Shown piece after piece: positions 45,183-55,366 of a stretch of 64,000 nt of DNA; position 1 is the first letter of the stretch, and each line of letters starts with the position of its first letter. Position numbers and translations under genes: made by a program. The notes beneath the pieces were generated by a model. The model saw only the letters and a program-made list of their open reading frames with translations, ran no database searches and was not told the origin of the DNA. Origin of the DNA: Doryteuthis pealeii (lineage: Eukaryota > Mollusca > Cephalopoda > Myopsida > Loliginidae); NCBI GenBank assembly GCA_023376005.1, contig CM042138.1, positions 94,046,481 through 94,110,480 on the forward strand, written 5' to 3'.

Positions 45183-45806
45183 TTATTTCTCTGTCTGTAA
45201 CCGAAACTATATCACTACTCAAGTCACAATTCCCTCAGTTATTTACGTCACACTCTACATGATTTTAATTTTATCTAAACCTCAATTACTGATAAAAATT
45301 ATTTTACATTATTAATACTGTTGACCATATTTACATAATATAATGACATGCAATTATATTCATATATACAACAAAATAGCGGTTTACAGTGTGGACAGGA
45401 AGGCTTGTTTGCATATTGATATTAAAAAAATTTATTTTAATGAATATGTGCTTGGCATTATTGATTCATAATTGTTTGGTTTTATCTTAATCGATATGAG
45501 CAAAAATCTCTGGGATAAATCTTAAAAGAAATCCATTAACAAGAAGAAATAACTGTAATTTTATTCTTTACTTCCTAATTTAACTAAATAGTTAAATTAG
45601 AAAAGTTTAGCAATGAAAGACGGGAATGATGGAAAAAGGATGGAAGAGATAGTTTCAAAGTCGTTCTATTTTTCGATTATACCCCTCTGTTTCAAATCAT
45701 TTTTATCTACATTCTTATTTAGTTTCATTAGTCTTTCTAATTTAATATGATATTCTATTTCATCAAAAGTTAAATATTGCACCCAGAGGGTGCATATATT
45801 TGCTAG
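45183..45806 (+). mobile_element. HelA Helitron
   Basis: 'tttctctgtctgtaaccgaa' at the start, interior as 5,094-5,709, end 'tgcacccagagggtgcatat' then 'atttgctag' and T at 45,807. The extreme 5' TC end is changed. Confidence 0.75.
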
Positions 45807-45809
45807 TTG

Positions 45810-46299
45810 CAATAAATGGTCTAAAGTCTAAATTTTAGCCGAGCTAAGTTTACAATTTGATTCGGAATTCTTTTTTTTAATCCTTCGTGTCGTCACTCGT
45901 CGCAAATGTTGTCATCTGACAGATACGGACACCCGGTCCTCCCCACTGAAAACAGTCATTTTCTCCCCGAGAGAGACTGCCACAGCTTTTATGCCTCCTC
46001 ACCGGCCGAACCACTCCAAGCACAGGGGTGACAGGAGGCCTACCAAGAGTCATCACTTACAACCTGGAGTTTGTTAGTTCAATCTCAGTAATCTCACGAT
46101 ATAATTTACTTTACCTACCCCTACGCAATTTAACAAAAACAGCGAATGAAATCTTCAGGACAAATCACAACTGACACCAAGAATGTACGACAGACTGAAG
46201 GAGGCGTATTATCTGTATCTAATAACTTATTTACCTGGTGAACAGGTGAACTATAGTTCACTGCTGCACATACAAGAATACAAGCAGGCATATATTCAC
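45810..46299. other. Unassigned sequence
   Basis: No gene recognised. 'cttacaacctggagtttgtt' at about 46,056 is faintly tRNA-SINE-like. Confidence 0.35.
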
Positions 46300-46586
46300 T
46301 CGTGGGGGCGCGTAGTGTAATGGTTAGAGTCGAAGGGAATGAATTCATCGACCCGAGTTCAAATCCTGGACGAGACTGTTTGCATTTCACATAGCGCTAA
46401 TACACTTGAGAAAAGTAATGAATCCATCTACGCTACCTCCAGCTATGGGGGAAAAGTAGGGCAGACTAGGCTCTTTAACCTTGGTAAAGTTAAAAAATCT
46501 GGGATAAGGAAAACTCTGAATTCAAACCTGTTAAATTCTGCTGAAGAAATTGACCATGTTTTGCATCCAGTTCGCACGGAAGGGTT

Positions 46587-46600
<14 letters not shown>
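46300..46600 (+). repeat. SINE-B, near complete
   Basis: Head 'ggcgcgtagtgtaatggtta' (A box), 'cgagttcaaatcctgg' (B box), body 'gcatttcacatagcgc', 'gggcagactaggc', 'aagaaattgaccatg' and tail 'acggaagggttggtaaat' running into (TA)n at 46,595-46,638. Confidence 0.85.

Positions 46601-46638
<38 letters not shown>
46595..46638. repeat. (TA)n at SINE-B tail
   Basis: The array starts exactly where the SINE-B tail ends, as at 6,185. Confidence 0.9.
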
Positions 46639-46641
<3 letters not shown>

Positions 46642-46834
46642 CCTCGTGGACAGATAACGCAGCAAAACAAAGCAAAGATTCTTGCCAAGTATGTAACACC
46701 ACGAGCTCAGATACAAGGTTTTCTTTCTATAAAGACTTTTTCTGTTGCAAGGACATTCTCGCTCACAAAAAAGACTTTTCATCCATTTTCTCTCGGATGA
46801 TAATTTTCCGTTTTATCATTTTTGCAATCGATTG

Positions 46835-47400
46835 GCTGGTTGGTTGGTTGTTGGTTGGTTGGTTGATTTTTTTTTTACGGCATGTCAACTCTTCTTGGAT
46901 TATTTTATTCCGAAGACGTTTTATTTTATTCATGATGGTTACTTTCTTAAATTCACTTTTTAAACACATTTTTAAACTCATTTTTTTTTTCTATTTAACC
47001 CATAGATGGGACCTTAACAGGTACTACCACTCCGTTACTGGTAGTAATTGTGATGAAGCTGTACTCCACATTCCCAGAGCTTTAGAACTGGAACTTCACC
47101 ATCAGATAGAGTTTAACGTCATCACAGGACATTAAGACTCTTAACCACCGGCTTCTAGCATACATATTATTAAAAAAAGGTTGGGGTCTGCCATAAGGGC
47201 AATAGTGTGGGAACAATCATATAAGTGCTAGGGCTCAGCCGATTGATCGGGGAGCCTCTCTGACCGCTCGTCTAGCCTAAGTATGGGCCAAAGTAGAGTG
47301 CTGCGTGTCATGGACTGCTTATCCACCAGTCTCCATCCTTAAGCATCATAGGTCGCCATCCACTGAGGGGGGGGTCTTCCCCCTCTGTAGAAATACAGCC
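46835..47400 (+). repeat. R1 repeat, most complete copy
   Basis: (GGTT)n head, 'acggcatgtcaactcttctt', 'atagatgggaccttaacagg', 'tactaccactcc', 'gaacttcaccatcagataga', 'gtttaacgtcatcac', 'gattgatcggggagcc', 'cgctcgtctagcctaag', 'catggactgcttatccacc' and 'ccttaagcatcataggtcgc'. No ORF, no clear terminal repeats. Confidence 0.75.
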
Positions 47401-47436
47401 GACAGGACTGAGAATGAATAAGTAAAAAAATAAATA

Positions 47437-48024
47437 TATACATATATAAAGGGCAATTGCTATGTATATATGTATGTATGTCCGGATGAATCTACGAAAA
47501 TAAAACAATAAACGACAAAGTAAATATATATACATTAAATTTGCCCAATTCCTGCTTTTTGCACAAAAATTATGAAGATTTGATTTATATTCGAAGATAT
47601 TTAAAAATTAAAATATACATAGAAATAGCATTGAAATTCTACTTAACAACTTCCAGCATTTGGGAATCTCAAAAGTAAACAAATCAATACACCAGGGTTT
47701 CCATACTCTGCCAGGTGTTCTGGGTAGTCGATTCCAGTACATATATAAAGGGCAGTTGGTGTGTATGTATGTATGTATGTATTTCCGGATAAAATAACGA
47801 AAATAAAACAATTAACGATTGAGTAAATAGATGTACACATTAAATATCACCTGTTGTTGCTTTTTGTGCAAAAATTATGAAGATATTTTTAAAAAATAAG
47901 ATATACATAGAAATAGCATTGAAATTCTAATTAAAAATGTAATTTGTAATTCTCAAAAGTAAACAAATCAATACGCCGGTGTTTTCCCCCGTTACCTAAG
48001 GCGTCGCTGAGTAACCGCTTCTAG
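47437..48024 (+). mobile_element. Two head-to-tail HelC Helitrons
   Basis: The first unit starts near 47,440 ('acatatataaagggcaattg') and ends near 47,735 ('tctgggtagtcgattccag'). The second starts at about 47,738 ('acatatataaagggcagttg') and ends 'ggcgtcgctgagtaaccgct' with CTAG (48,021-48,024) before T. The second 5' end abuts the first 3' end, the arrangement produced by rolling-circle transposition. Confidence 0.65.
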
Positions 48025-48059
48025 TAGATGAATAAATAAATAAAGCACCATGAAATATT

Positions 48060-48149
48060 GGTTATTTCCTATAACTCCAACATATAAAAGGGGAACCACT
48101 CTGAATGAATTTTATCTGTTAATTAATCTATCCATTATTTTCCCATTAA

Positions 48150-48191
<42 letters not shown>

Positions 48192-48292
48192 ACCCGTCTT
48201 CTTTTTTCCTAGTAGATCAATAAATAAATAAATAATTTATCAGTCAATCAGAATGGTTCCCCTTTTTTATGTTGGAGTTATAGGAAATAACC
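48060..48292. mobile_element. T2 hAT-like MITE with telomere-like core
   Basis: Ends GGTTATTTCCTATAACTCC and 'ggagttataggaaataacc', inverted repeats of about 40 bp including 'aaggggaaccactctg'. The core is (CCCTAA)n with CCCTAAA variants ('ctaaccctaaccctaaccct'), followed by 'gtcttcttttttcctag'. Flanking 8-mers GAAATATT and AAAATATT differ at one base. Confidence 0.85.
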
Positions 48293-48740
48293 AAAATATT
48301 TATAGTCTAGTGGTGTCTGCTAAACACGGGGAAGAGTCTCAAGACGTGTGTCACACGATCCACCCAAAAGATATTTTAATTTTCAGCTAATAAAAGAACC
48401 AAGTCTTTTATTCGTTAATTATAAACAGACTGTCCGTGAACAAAAAAAAAAGACTTTTTGTCTGTTGATAAAAGAAAGAAGAAGAAAAATAAAATCAAAA
48501 CCTGCGTGAACGTTGGGTGTGGGATAAAAAAAATGAGTTAGTAAGGAAGTACAAAGAACAAGACGCAACCGATTGACACGTTAAAACAAAACGAGGTTTA
48601 GCGTGTGAATTTTTCAATTAGAATCTTATTAGCATATTTTCTTTGCTTTATTTATTACACATCAAGAATATAATTTTCACAAATTAAATTAAAAAAAAAA
48701 CAGATTGAATGACGTGAATTGGTCTCACGTGCAAGCTGGC
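48293..48740. other. Unassigned sequence
   Basis: No recognised gene or repeat end. An A-rich tract at 48,440-48,500. Confidence 0.4.
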
Positions 48741-48744
48741 ATTG

Positions 48745-48894
48745 CCATATATATATATATATAAAGATAAATCTAATGAGTCAGACGAACCTACTAAAAG
48801 TTTCGCGTAATGCTCTTCAGGGCTAAGATCTGACTAAAGAGACTTGGAGCAAACGCATTAAATATAGTCCTTACCTCTGTGATTCAAATAAATC

Positions 48895-48952
<58 letters not shown>
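48745..48952. repeat. (TA)n arrays and 'agtttcgc' hairpin fragment
   Basis: A short (TA)n at 48,749-48,763, a 60-bp segment 'gagtcagacgaacctacta' ... 'ggctaagatctgac' also found inverted at 59,930 and 9,519, then (TA)n at 48,900-48,952. The segment mimics a hammerhead core but pairs differently. Confidence 0.6.
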
Positions 48953-48953
<1 letters not shown>

Positions 48954-49345
48954 GAGGGTGCGTCAAAAAGTAATGCCATTTTGTTTAGGACAGGTATAAT
49001 TACCGACACAGGAACATGTATCATACATAACGATAAAGCTGGTCCTCTGTGGATCACATCCCTACTCCTCCACATAATAACCATTTCTCTCAATACCAAT
49101 GTTTCACCTTCGAATGAGAGCATGTATCCCTGCTCCGTAAAATTCTGTTGACTGTTCTTTGAGCCACTTCTTCACCACAGATTTCTCTTCCTCGTCACTG
49201 AAATAATGTTTGTCTCTCAAACCCTCTTTCATGGAGCCGAAGGACCTGCTTGTTCTTAGGTTGGCCATCTTCCTTTTTCTGAACTGCTTCCTTCTGCTTG
49301 GCCGGTTGTTTGTATTTATTTCTTGTTTGTAATAAATAAGCAAAA
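48953..49345 (-). pseudogene. Mariner transposase C-terminal relic and 3' TIR
   Basis: The TIR-like end 'tacgagggtgcgtcaaaaag' is at 48,951-48,970. On the minus strand a frame at 49,240 to about 49,060 reads DKHYFSDEEEKSVVKKWLKE, EFYGAGIHALIRR, stop, NIGIERNGYYVE. This is the typical end of mariner-family transposases (WLxxQPxEFYxxGIxxLxxRWxxC, then EREGDYVEK). The conserved Trp codon after RR has become TGA, so the copy carries a nonsense mutation. The DDD catalytic region upstream is not present. Confidence 0.75.
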
Positions 49346-49394
49346 CTTGGTTGGTTTTTCATATTTTTTATTAAAAACCCACAGCCCAAACGGG

Positions 49395-49605
49395 TTTTCT
49401 ACCGCGGTGAGAAGCTGGCATCTCAGGGGCGAAGGACCTACGCGTTTGTTCCCTTCAGCTAACGGCCACCAACTACCATCAGCTTCTCACTTCACCGCAC
49501 AGATCCCTGTGCTACTCATACGCTGAGTTAGCGAGGGCCGGTATCGAACTAGGAACCTTGCGATTTTCTTGTCAAGTGCTCTACCGACTGAGCTAAAACG
49601 ATTAT
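49395..49605 (-). repeat. SINE-A, minus strand
   Basis: 'tctaccgactgagctaaaac' (A-box complement), 'gccggtatcgaactagg' (B-box complement), 'gtgctactcatacgctgag', 'cttcaccgcacag' and 'ccaactaccatcagcttctc' in reversed order relative to the copy at 2,311. A duplicated piece lies at the left edge ('cggtgagaagctggc'). Confidence 0.8.
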
Positions 49606-49609
49606 TTTT

Positions 49610-49949
49610 TACTCTAAGGCACCTAAGGGTCTGTAACCCTTTGGACTGGCACAATAACCAGGAACGAATGTTTTTTTATAATTCTATTTTACTTGCTATC
49701 TCTTCTTTTACAGATCCCATTATTCTCACTTATCAATTTACCATTTTATTGAGTGCATAGAATGAAAGACAACTGTCTTAGATTACAATATCAGGCAGAA
49801 GATCTGCATTTGTGTTGAATTAAAGGAATCTTCGCTAAGTGGCAAATCGTGTATTTCAAAAAAATAAAAACACGAGACATAAATGCGGATGTAATTTTTT
49901 TTTTTAAGGTGTTTGGCGAAGAAGGGGAAGGCATTTGATTTACTATCAG
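49610..49949. other. Unassigned sequence
   Basis: No recognised gene. A T-rich tract at 49,893. Confidence 0.4.
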
Positions 49950-50115
49950 TGTTCTTTGTATAATGTCAAACTGCGTAGAGTGGTGATATTCCAATTCTGG
50001 AGCTTTGTGGTGTGTGGAGTGTGCATTCATTGTATTTACTACCAGGTCCACCCTGACCCGGAGTGGTAGTACCTGTTAGGGTTCCATCTATGAGTTAAAT
50101 AGATAAAAAAACTGG
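49950..50115 (-). repeat. R1 fragment
   Basis: Complement of the R1 middle: 'gtgttctttgtataatgtca', 'ccaattctggagctttgtgg', 'tagtacctgttagggttcca', 'tctatgagttaaatag'. Confidence 0.65.
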
Positions 50116-50198
50116 ATTTTATAAAAGTGTGTTAAAAATGTGTGCAAAAGGTTTTGAATATACACGAGAATAAATAAAATAAAAACCTCTTTGGTTTG

Positions 50199-50200
50199 AA

Positions 50201-50252
<52 letters not shown>
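50199..50252. repeat. (TA)n microsatellite
   Basis: TA array with one phase slip near its start. Confidence 0.95.
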
Positions 50253-50254
<2 letters not shown>

Positions 50255-50433
50255 CCATCTCCTTCACCCCATCTATGGTTAAAATGAAAGGGTAAACTGA
50301 TCTCTATATCCTTAGTACCAATCGGGAAGAAGAATACATTTGAATTGGTTTCCACCAATGAGAAGCCTTTTGGCTGTGGGTGGTGACATGTAATGTTTAA
50401 GGATGGGATCCTGATGGCTGAGCGGTCTATATG

Positions 50434-50588
50434 AATAGTTTTATACAGAATCCAATTAAAATATAGTTAAAATAAGTTTAATCTTTTTATATGCGTTCTT
50501 ATTTAATTTCGTTAGTCTTTCTAATTTGATATATTTTATTACATTAAAACTTTAATACATACGCCCGGAGGGTGCATATTCTTGCTAG
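50434..50588 (+). mobile_element. HelA 3' terminal fragment
   Basis: 'atacagaatccaattaaaat' through 'tgcgttcttatttaatttcg' to hairpin 'acgcccggagggtgc' and 'cttgctag' before T (50,589). 5'-truncated. Confidence 0.75.
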
Positions 50589-50734
50589 TTAAATACAATG
50601 TTTACTCTGTCATAGATTAAACACAGAAAATTACTCTGTAAATATGGACATGTTATTTTGTGGTTTTTTATTACTTTTTTTTCTTTTTTGTCTCCTCTTT
50701 CAGAAACTGTTTCTGTGCAAACAAGAGACACGGG

Positions 50735-50910
50735 ATTTGTTTTGTTTGGTTAGTTTTGTTTTGTTTTACGGCATATCAATCTCAGTGGGTCATTCAATGC
50801 CAACCAAGTTTTGGATTCGTAGCGATAGTTTGGTAGAAAAAAATATGTACATGTATAGATTTTGACATGCCATAAAATACAAACCGACCAACCAAGTCGC
50901 ATGATTATAT
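50735..50910 (+). repeat. R1 head fragments, inverted pair
   Basis: 'ttttacggcatatcaatctc' and 'gtgggtcattcaatgcc' at 50,764-50,800 face the complementary 'gacatgccataaaatacaa' and 'accgaccaaccaag' at 50,865-50,899. Confidence 0.5.
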
Positions 50911-51084
50911 TTTAGTGATCAGTTTCGATCAGTTAAAATGTCTAAAATCAAAACTCTATTGATTTCATTATTTTCCTCCAAACGCAATTGCCTTACTGCA
51001 TTCCAATGTATTATTTTTATTATTTGTTTTTATGCCTCCTTGGGTATCTCCCCTTTTTACTATCTTCTCAACATGTAGCGACAA

Positions 51085-51574
51085 TTCTTCCAAGCTATAG
51101 TTGGTTCGGTGTTACTGTATGGCTGCACCACTTGGACCTTAACAAAGTGCATAGAGAATAAACTAGATTGAGCTTCACAAGAATGCTGTATTCGATCTTA
51201 AACAAATCGTGGAAACAAAACCCCACAGAAAAGCAGCCACTTGCCCCCTATCACACAAACCATCCGACATGCTGGACACTGCCGGAGAACATAGGACGAA
51301 CTCATAAGTGTTCTCCATGGAAACCAGCACATGGACATGCCAGTGCGGGTAGTGCAAAGACCTACATAGACCAACTCTGTGCGGATATTGGATGCTGCAT
51401 AGAGACTTCGATTTACATACCTGCCGAGGTCTCAAGGCCATCAGCTGCACTAATATGAACACTATTGTCATAATCATTAGGTATCTAATGATTATGTAAC
51501 AAGAGCACCTCCCGATGACAATGAATGATAGGGATAGTTAGCGAGAGATTGTCATGGATATTCGTGCTACAAGC

Positions 51575-51608
<34 letters not shown>

Positions 51609-51612
51609 ACAA
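51085..51612 (+). pseudogene. LINE C-terminal relic with (ATG)n tail
   Basis: Plus-strand frames give SVLLYGCTTWTLTKCIENKLD, then after frame breaks ILNKSWKQNPT, ITQTIRHAGHC, TYIDQLCADIGCC and, about 100 bp later, EHLPMTMNDRD and RERLSWI. The order matches the relic at 11,985-12,385 (-). The extra 100 bp at about 51,398-51,497 interrupts the conserved GCC-EDLP junction. The run of GATGAT at 51,577-51,612 looks like the 3' tail of the element. Multiple stops and frameshifts: dead copy. Confidence 0.7.
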
Positions 51613-51975
51613 TATAAAAGTCACACAAGCAGACCACCCCCTCGAATTTTGTCCCATGACCGATATATCAGTTCTAGATTTTATTCATCGATATCAAGGG
51701 AATACTTGAATTTATTTGCAAAAATGTATCATCCTATTGAAGAAAGTCTGTTAATACCACAATTCTCACAGGTAGAAGAATAATCTAAATGTGACTATTC
51801 CTATATTTTGAACAGAACTCGTTTTTCTTCTGGGCATCAGTTCATTTTTATATTGTATTAATGCATAATTTAACATAAAATTCCCAGTTTTTTCTCTCTA
51901 ATCCGTTGTCATATTTTGCGTGTTTGGTGATTTAATGTCAGTTTGTTTAGAATATTTTAAGCAATTCTTATTTAA
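51613..51975. other. Unassigned sequence
   Basis: No recognised feature. Confidence 0.4.
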
Positions 51976-52514
51976 TCTATATATTAATCCTCGTGTTCCT
52001 TATTTGTACGACCGTTAACATCTTGCAACACCCTCTGGTTAAAAATTAGACCGTCCAAATCGTCCAAGATCAAAGGAAAAATGGAAATCCAAATTATCTG
52101 GTGTTGCTTATCAGCTGAAATCTTATTTCTTATGAGTGTCGTCACCTCAATTAAATAATGGACTATTCCGTTTTTATTATAAAGAAGGAAATGGAAGAAA
52201 AGGAGATTCTACACAAAAATTATAAGAAAGAAAGAAAGTAGGGGAAATACATAGAGAGAAGTGAGCACGCGGAAGCAATAACGCTAATCAGTTTCAATCG
52301 AACATAATGAAAAGATGAAACGAAGGAAAGAAAAAAATGAGCGAGTGAGTGAGTGTTTATGTGTGTGAGAGAGATAGAGGGAGGAAGAGAGAGTTAAATG
52401 TAGATTATTAAACTTTTTACATATTGAACTATTTCGCAATAGCTCTTAAATAAACATATCAAACGTTGTAATAATTAGATTATCATTCTGTGGTATATCC
52501 ACAGGTCCTGCTAG
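51976..52514 (+). mobile_element. HelB Helitron, full length
   Basis: Start TCTATATATTAATCCTCGTG after A; end hairpin CTGTGG-TATAT-CCACAG, six bases, then CTAG (52,511-52,514) before T. The interior includes 'caacaccctctggtt', 'ccaaattatctggtgttgct' and an AG-rich stretch. This is the best reference copy of the family (539 bp). No ORF. Confidence 0.8.
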
Positions 52515-53138
52515 TTTATAAATAAATGAGTGGATGAATAAAATGAAATAAACGCTGAGAAATCCAATAAAAAATTAGGTTAATGCTATTGTCAAAATTA
52601 TTATGTGTTCCCTTAACTGGCGTCAGTATCAAACGTTGTCCATTGTGGATCAGGGTTGGGTCGTTAGCACCACTTAAACCAGCAGGCAATCCCCCTGACA
52701 GCTTGAAAGTTTGGCCTTACTGGTGCACTTTATTTTCTATTGTTTAACACAGCGACGTTTTTGCCTTTTTATTTTCCCTTGGCATAAGGACAGTGTAAAC
52801 TTTCACGGGCTGTGCAAACGACAGCTTCATTATGTCGTTTCTTCATTAAGCCAGGAGAGTAGCAAATTTTACACGACGGATTATAGTCTTCTCTATTGCT
52901 GGTTTCAGGGTGCTACACTTGAATGACTGAATCAAAAGGCAAGCGTAAAGAGAGAGACAGAACAGAGGTGGTGATGGAGGGATGCTAATAAACAAAAAAA
53001 ATCTTGTGACAAACAACCGAGAAAAATGACGGAGCTGGTTAAGGTTTGTTAAGAAAGAAAGAAAAAAAATGAGAACATGATCACGTATAAAATCCAGAAG
53101 AAAATATATAAGTTATATTCTTTTTTAAAAAAAAAGGG
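52515..53138. other. Unassigned, one of few low-repeat stretches
   Basis: 52,600-52,960 shows none of the window's repeat families and has balanced composition. A 71-codon open frame at 52,711 lacks any family resemblance, splice context or conserved motif, so it is not called as a gene. Confidence 0.35.
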
Positions 53139-53411
53139 GGACCATATGACCTTTAGGCACCCCTTTTGCGATCTCGATTTATAAGGACATTTTTTTCATT
53201 TACACCGTCAAAATCCGGTTTGTTAGGGGTTAGGGTTAGGGTTAGAGTTAGGGGTTAGGGTTAGGGTTAGAGTTAGGGGTTAGTTTTATAATTTTTTTAA
53301 AACTCTAAAAATCGTCTGTTAACAAACAACCAGATTTTGACGGTGTAAATGAAAAAAAAATGTCCTTGTGAATCGAGATCGCAAAAGGAGTGCCGAAAGG
53401 TCATATGGTCC
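53139..53411. mobile_element. T1 hAT-like MITE with telomere-like core
   Basis: Ends GGACCATATGACCTTTAGGC and 'gaaaggtcatatggtcc'. The core is a GGGTTAG-type array in TTAGGG orientation, of about nine units ('ggggttagggttagggttag'). Flanking 8-mers AAAAAGGG and AAGATTGG do not match, so the duplication is lost or the flank rearranged. Confidence 0.85.
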
Positions 53412-53657
53412 AAGATTGGGATTGTAAGCGGGGCTTCCCACGTTGGTAACGTGACAATTCAAGCCCTTAAACCTTCCTCTCTAAGCGATTCGACTCTGAA
53501 CGAATGCGTGCGTCTTTTCGATCCTTGAGAGACCAAACATTGGAAAACCTGTAAGTACATTTAACTCTTTTACATCATACTTCTTTGCGTTGATTGGAAT
53601 ACCATTGTGCCCATTTTGTGGTTTAGGATTTATAACATTTTTTTAAATCTTTATATC

Positions 53658-54165
53658 TCTTATTATAATGGAGATTCGGGGTCTGTCTGTCTGTAATCGA
53701 AACTGCCTACGTCACAATAGCATCAGGAATTGCGTAGGTTTATTAATGAGTATTTAATTTATAATAAAAATTATACATAGAATAAATCTTATTTATTTAC
53801 AATGTCTTTATGAAAATTTGTGTTAGATTTGTCTCAGAACAGCCCATGTTACTAACACGTTTAAAATCCAGCAATGTGTCACATATATTACTAAGAAATA
53901 AGGGTTTTACATAAAATATAGTGTGTTTAATTTGCTTACTGGGTTTAATAAATAATTTCTCGGTGTTATTGATCTCTAATGTTATTGTTTTATTCTCCAG
54001 CGTATTAAAATCAATACTATGAATGATTTTATATAGAAACCAATTAAAATAAGTGTGATCTTTTTATATGCGTTCTTATTTGATTTTCTTAGTCTTTCTA
54101 ATTTAATATATTTCATTACATTAAAATTTAAATACTTACGCCTGGAGGGCGCATATTCTTGCTAA
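53658..54165 (+). mobile_element. HelA Helitron ending CTAA
   Basis: Start TCTTATTATAATGGAGATTC, 'gtctgtctgtctgtaatcga'; end 'acgcctggagggcgcatatt' then 'cttgctaa' before T. Both CTAG and CTAA satisfy CTRR. Confidence 0.8.
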
Positions 54166-54682
54166 TGTATATAATTAAATGTTGATATCCTTTGTTAAAT
54201 TGACTTTGTCTTTTCCTTACCGAAATGTTCAGTGTTAGGTTATCATTTCGATAGCCTAATGCATTATAAGGATACGGCTGTTATCTTCGAACTAATACCC
54301 CGCTAATTCTTATAACCGTATCGCTTTTTCTTTCTAGAATCAGAGCCCGATCTGTGGCTTGTCTAGGCTATAATGAGTTATCAGGCCTTGAAATTTTGTT
54401 TTCTATACTCAATAGTCAAGAGGGAAGTGGTAAAAATTGATGACAAAAAGAACCAAATGAAGAAAAGTACATGAGAAGAGTTGGATTCATACCATTCCCA
54501 GCGCTATTGGAAATGCAAAGAGCCTCGTCCGGTGTTTTAAAAAGAAGTACATACATAATATAATATGTACAACAAACGCAATTCCTTTATCTCTTGGCAA
54601 AAATGACCCTAGACGGGTTGACATGCCTTTAAAACCAATCAGTCAATCATAGATTTGTCACTTCTATAAGATCTTCATACTT

Positions 54683-54686
<4 letters not shown>
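54166..54686. other. Unassigned sequence
   Basis: 'taccccgctaattcttataa' near 54,297 and 'ttataaggatacggctgtta' near 54,265 form a loose inverted pair. No gene. Confidence 0.35.

Positions 54687-54738
<52 letters not shown>
54687..54738. repeat. (TA)n microsatellite
   Basis: Pure TA array upstream of the Penelope-like relic. Confidence 0.95.
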
Positions 54739-54743
<5 letters not shown>

Positions 54744-54824
54744 TGCCTATAACAACTTTCTCATCAATTTTTCGCCTTCCAGCCTCCACATTAATTTAAT
54801 TTTTTTTAAAACTGGAACACATCA

Positions 54825-54864
54825 CCCTTGATGATGGCACTTCGAAGTGCCGAAAGCACTCGGG
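54825..54864 (+). ncRNA. Hammerhead ribozyme of Penelope-like element
   Basis: Order: CCC (54,825-54,827), core TTGATGA (54,828-54,834; C3 is T), one unpaired T, stem II GGCAC-TTCGAA-GTGCC (54,836-54,851, pairing can extend to seven bp), GAA (54,852-54,854), minimal stem III A-GCAC-T, H17 = C (54,861), GGG (54,862-54,864) pairing with CCC. Penelope-like elements are known to carry hammerheads in their pseudo-LTRs next to the ORF start, which is the position here. The weakened C3 and short stem I suggest a decayed copy. Confidence 0.6.
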
Positions 54865-55015
54865 ACCTGAACTTTGGTGGATTTATCCACGAATTCCATC
54901 CAAATATTAAAAAGTTGGCCAGAAAACTCGAAAAGATCAAAAATAAAATTGTTAAACAGGAGATGTGTCTTTTGTTTAATTCTACATGTATAAATGAAAG
55001 AATGCTGCCCAAATA
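54828..55015 (+). pseudogene. Penelope-like element ORF N-terminal relic
   Basis: An open frame from 54,828 reads MALRSAESTRDLNFGGFIHE, HPNIKKLARKLEKIKNKIVK, then LLFNSTCINERMLPKYTH before dissolving into (CA)n(TA)n at 55,016. Two paralogous pieces in this window (2,955-3,150 minus; 3,983-4,075 plus) share the pattern K.EKI...I...E....FN.TCI.E. The 'short Lys/Glu helix plus FNxxC...LLPKY' segment precedes the reverse transcriptase in Penelope-like ORFs. The RT and GIY-YIG nuclease are missing. The family call rests on this segment, the overlapping hammerhead and the (TA)n flank. Confidence 0.5.
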
Positions 55016-55034
55016 CACACACACACACACACAC

Positions 55035-55093
<59 letters not shown>
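55016..55093. repeat. (CA)n(TA)n microsatellite
   Basis: CA repeat to about 55,037 then a TA array to 55,093, directly downstream of the Penelope-like frame, as at 4,079-4,138. Confidence 0.95.
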
Positions 55094-55096
<3 letters not shown>

Positions 55097-55159
55097 TGGG
55101 TTAGAAAAGGGATTTCATATATAGCACGAATATCCATGAAAATCTTTCGACAAGCATCC

Positions 55160-55240
55160 CTATCGGTAATCGCCACAGGAAAGTTCTCTGTGCAGCATCC
55201 AGAATCAGCACAGAACTGATCATTTAGACTGTCACCTGTC
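55160..55240 (-). pseudogene. LINE C-terminal fragment
   Basis: 'cggtaatcgccacaggaaag' and 'ttctctgtgcagcatccaga' parallel 'agatcatcgctcccggaagg' and 'tcctctgcacaacatccagt' at 12,050-12,085, the GCC-EDLPGAM part of the LINE tail, on the minus strand. Confidence 0.5.
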
Positions 55241-55366
55241 TATTGCAAGTGAACTTAGGCAAGTGACAATGGTAGCTCCATCTAGCTAATGTCCTACCAT
55301 ATTTTTATCAGTCAATCACTGGATAACAAGGGTAGCCAATGGTAGGCCATATATATGGCAGCAGGT

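Noticed and set aside
48140..48200. True telomere or telomere-fusion site
   Set aside because: The CCCTAA tract is short and lies inside a transposon with inverted ends and flanking near-duplications; similar tracts recur in other MITEs.
52711..52926. 71-codon open frame in low-repeat sequence
   Set aside because: No family motif, no upstream start context or splice signals, and length is within chance expectation.
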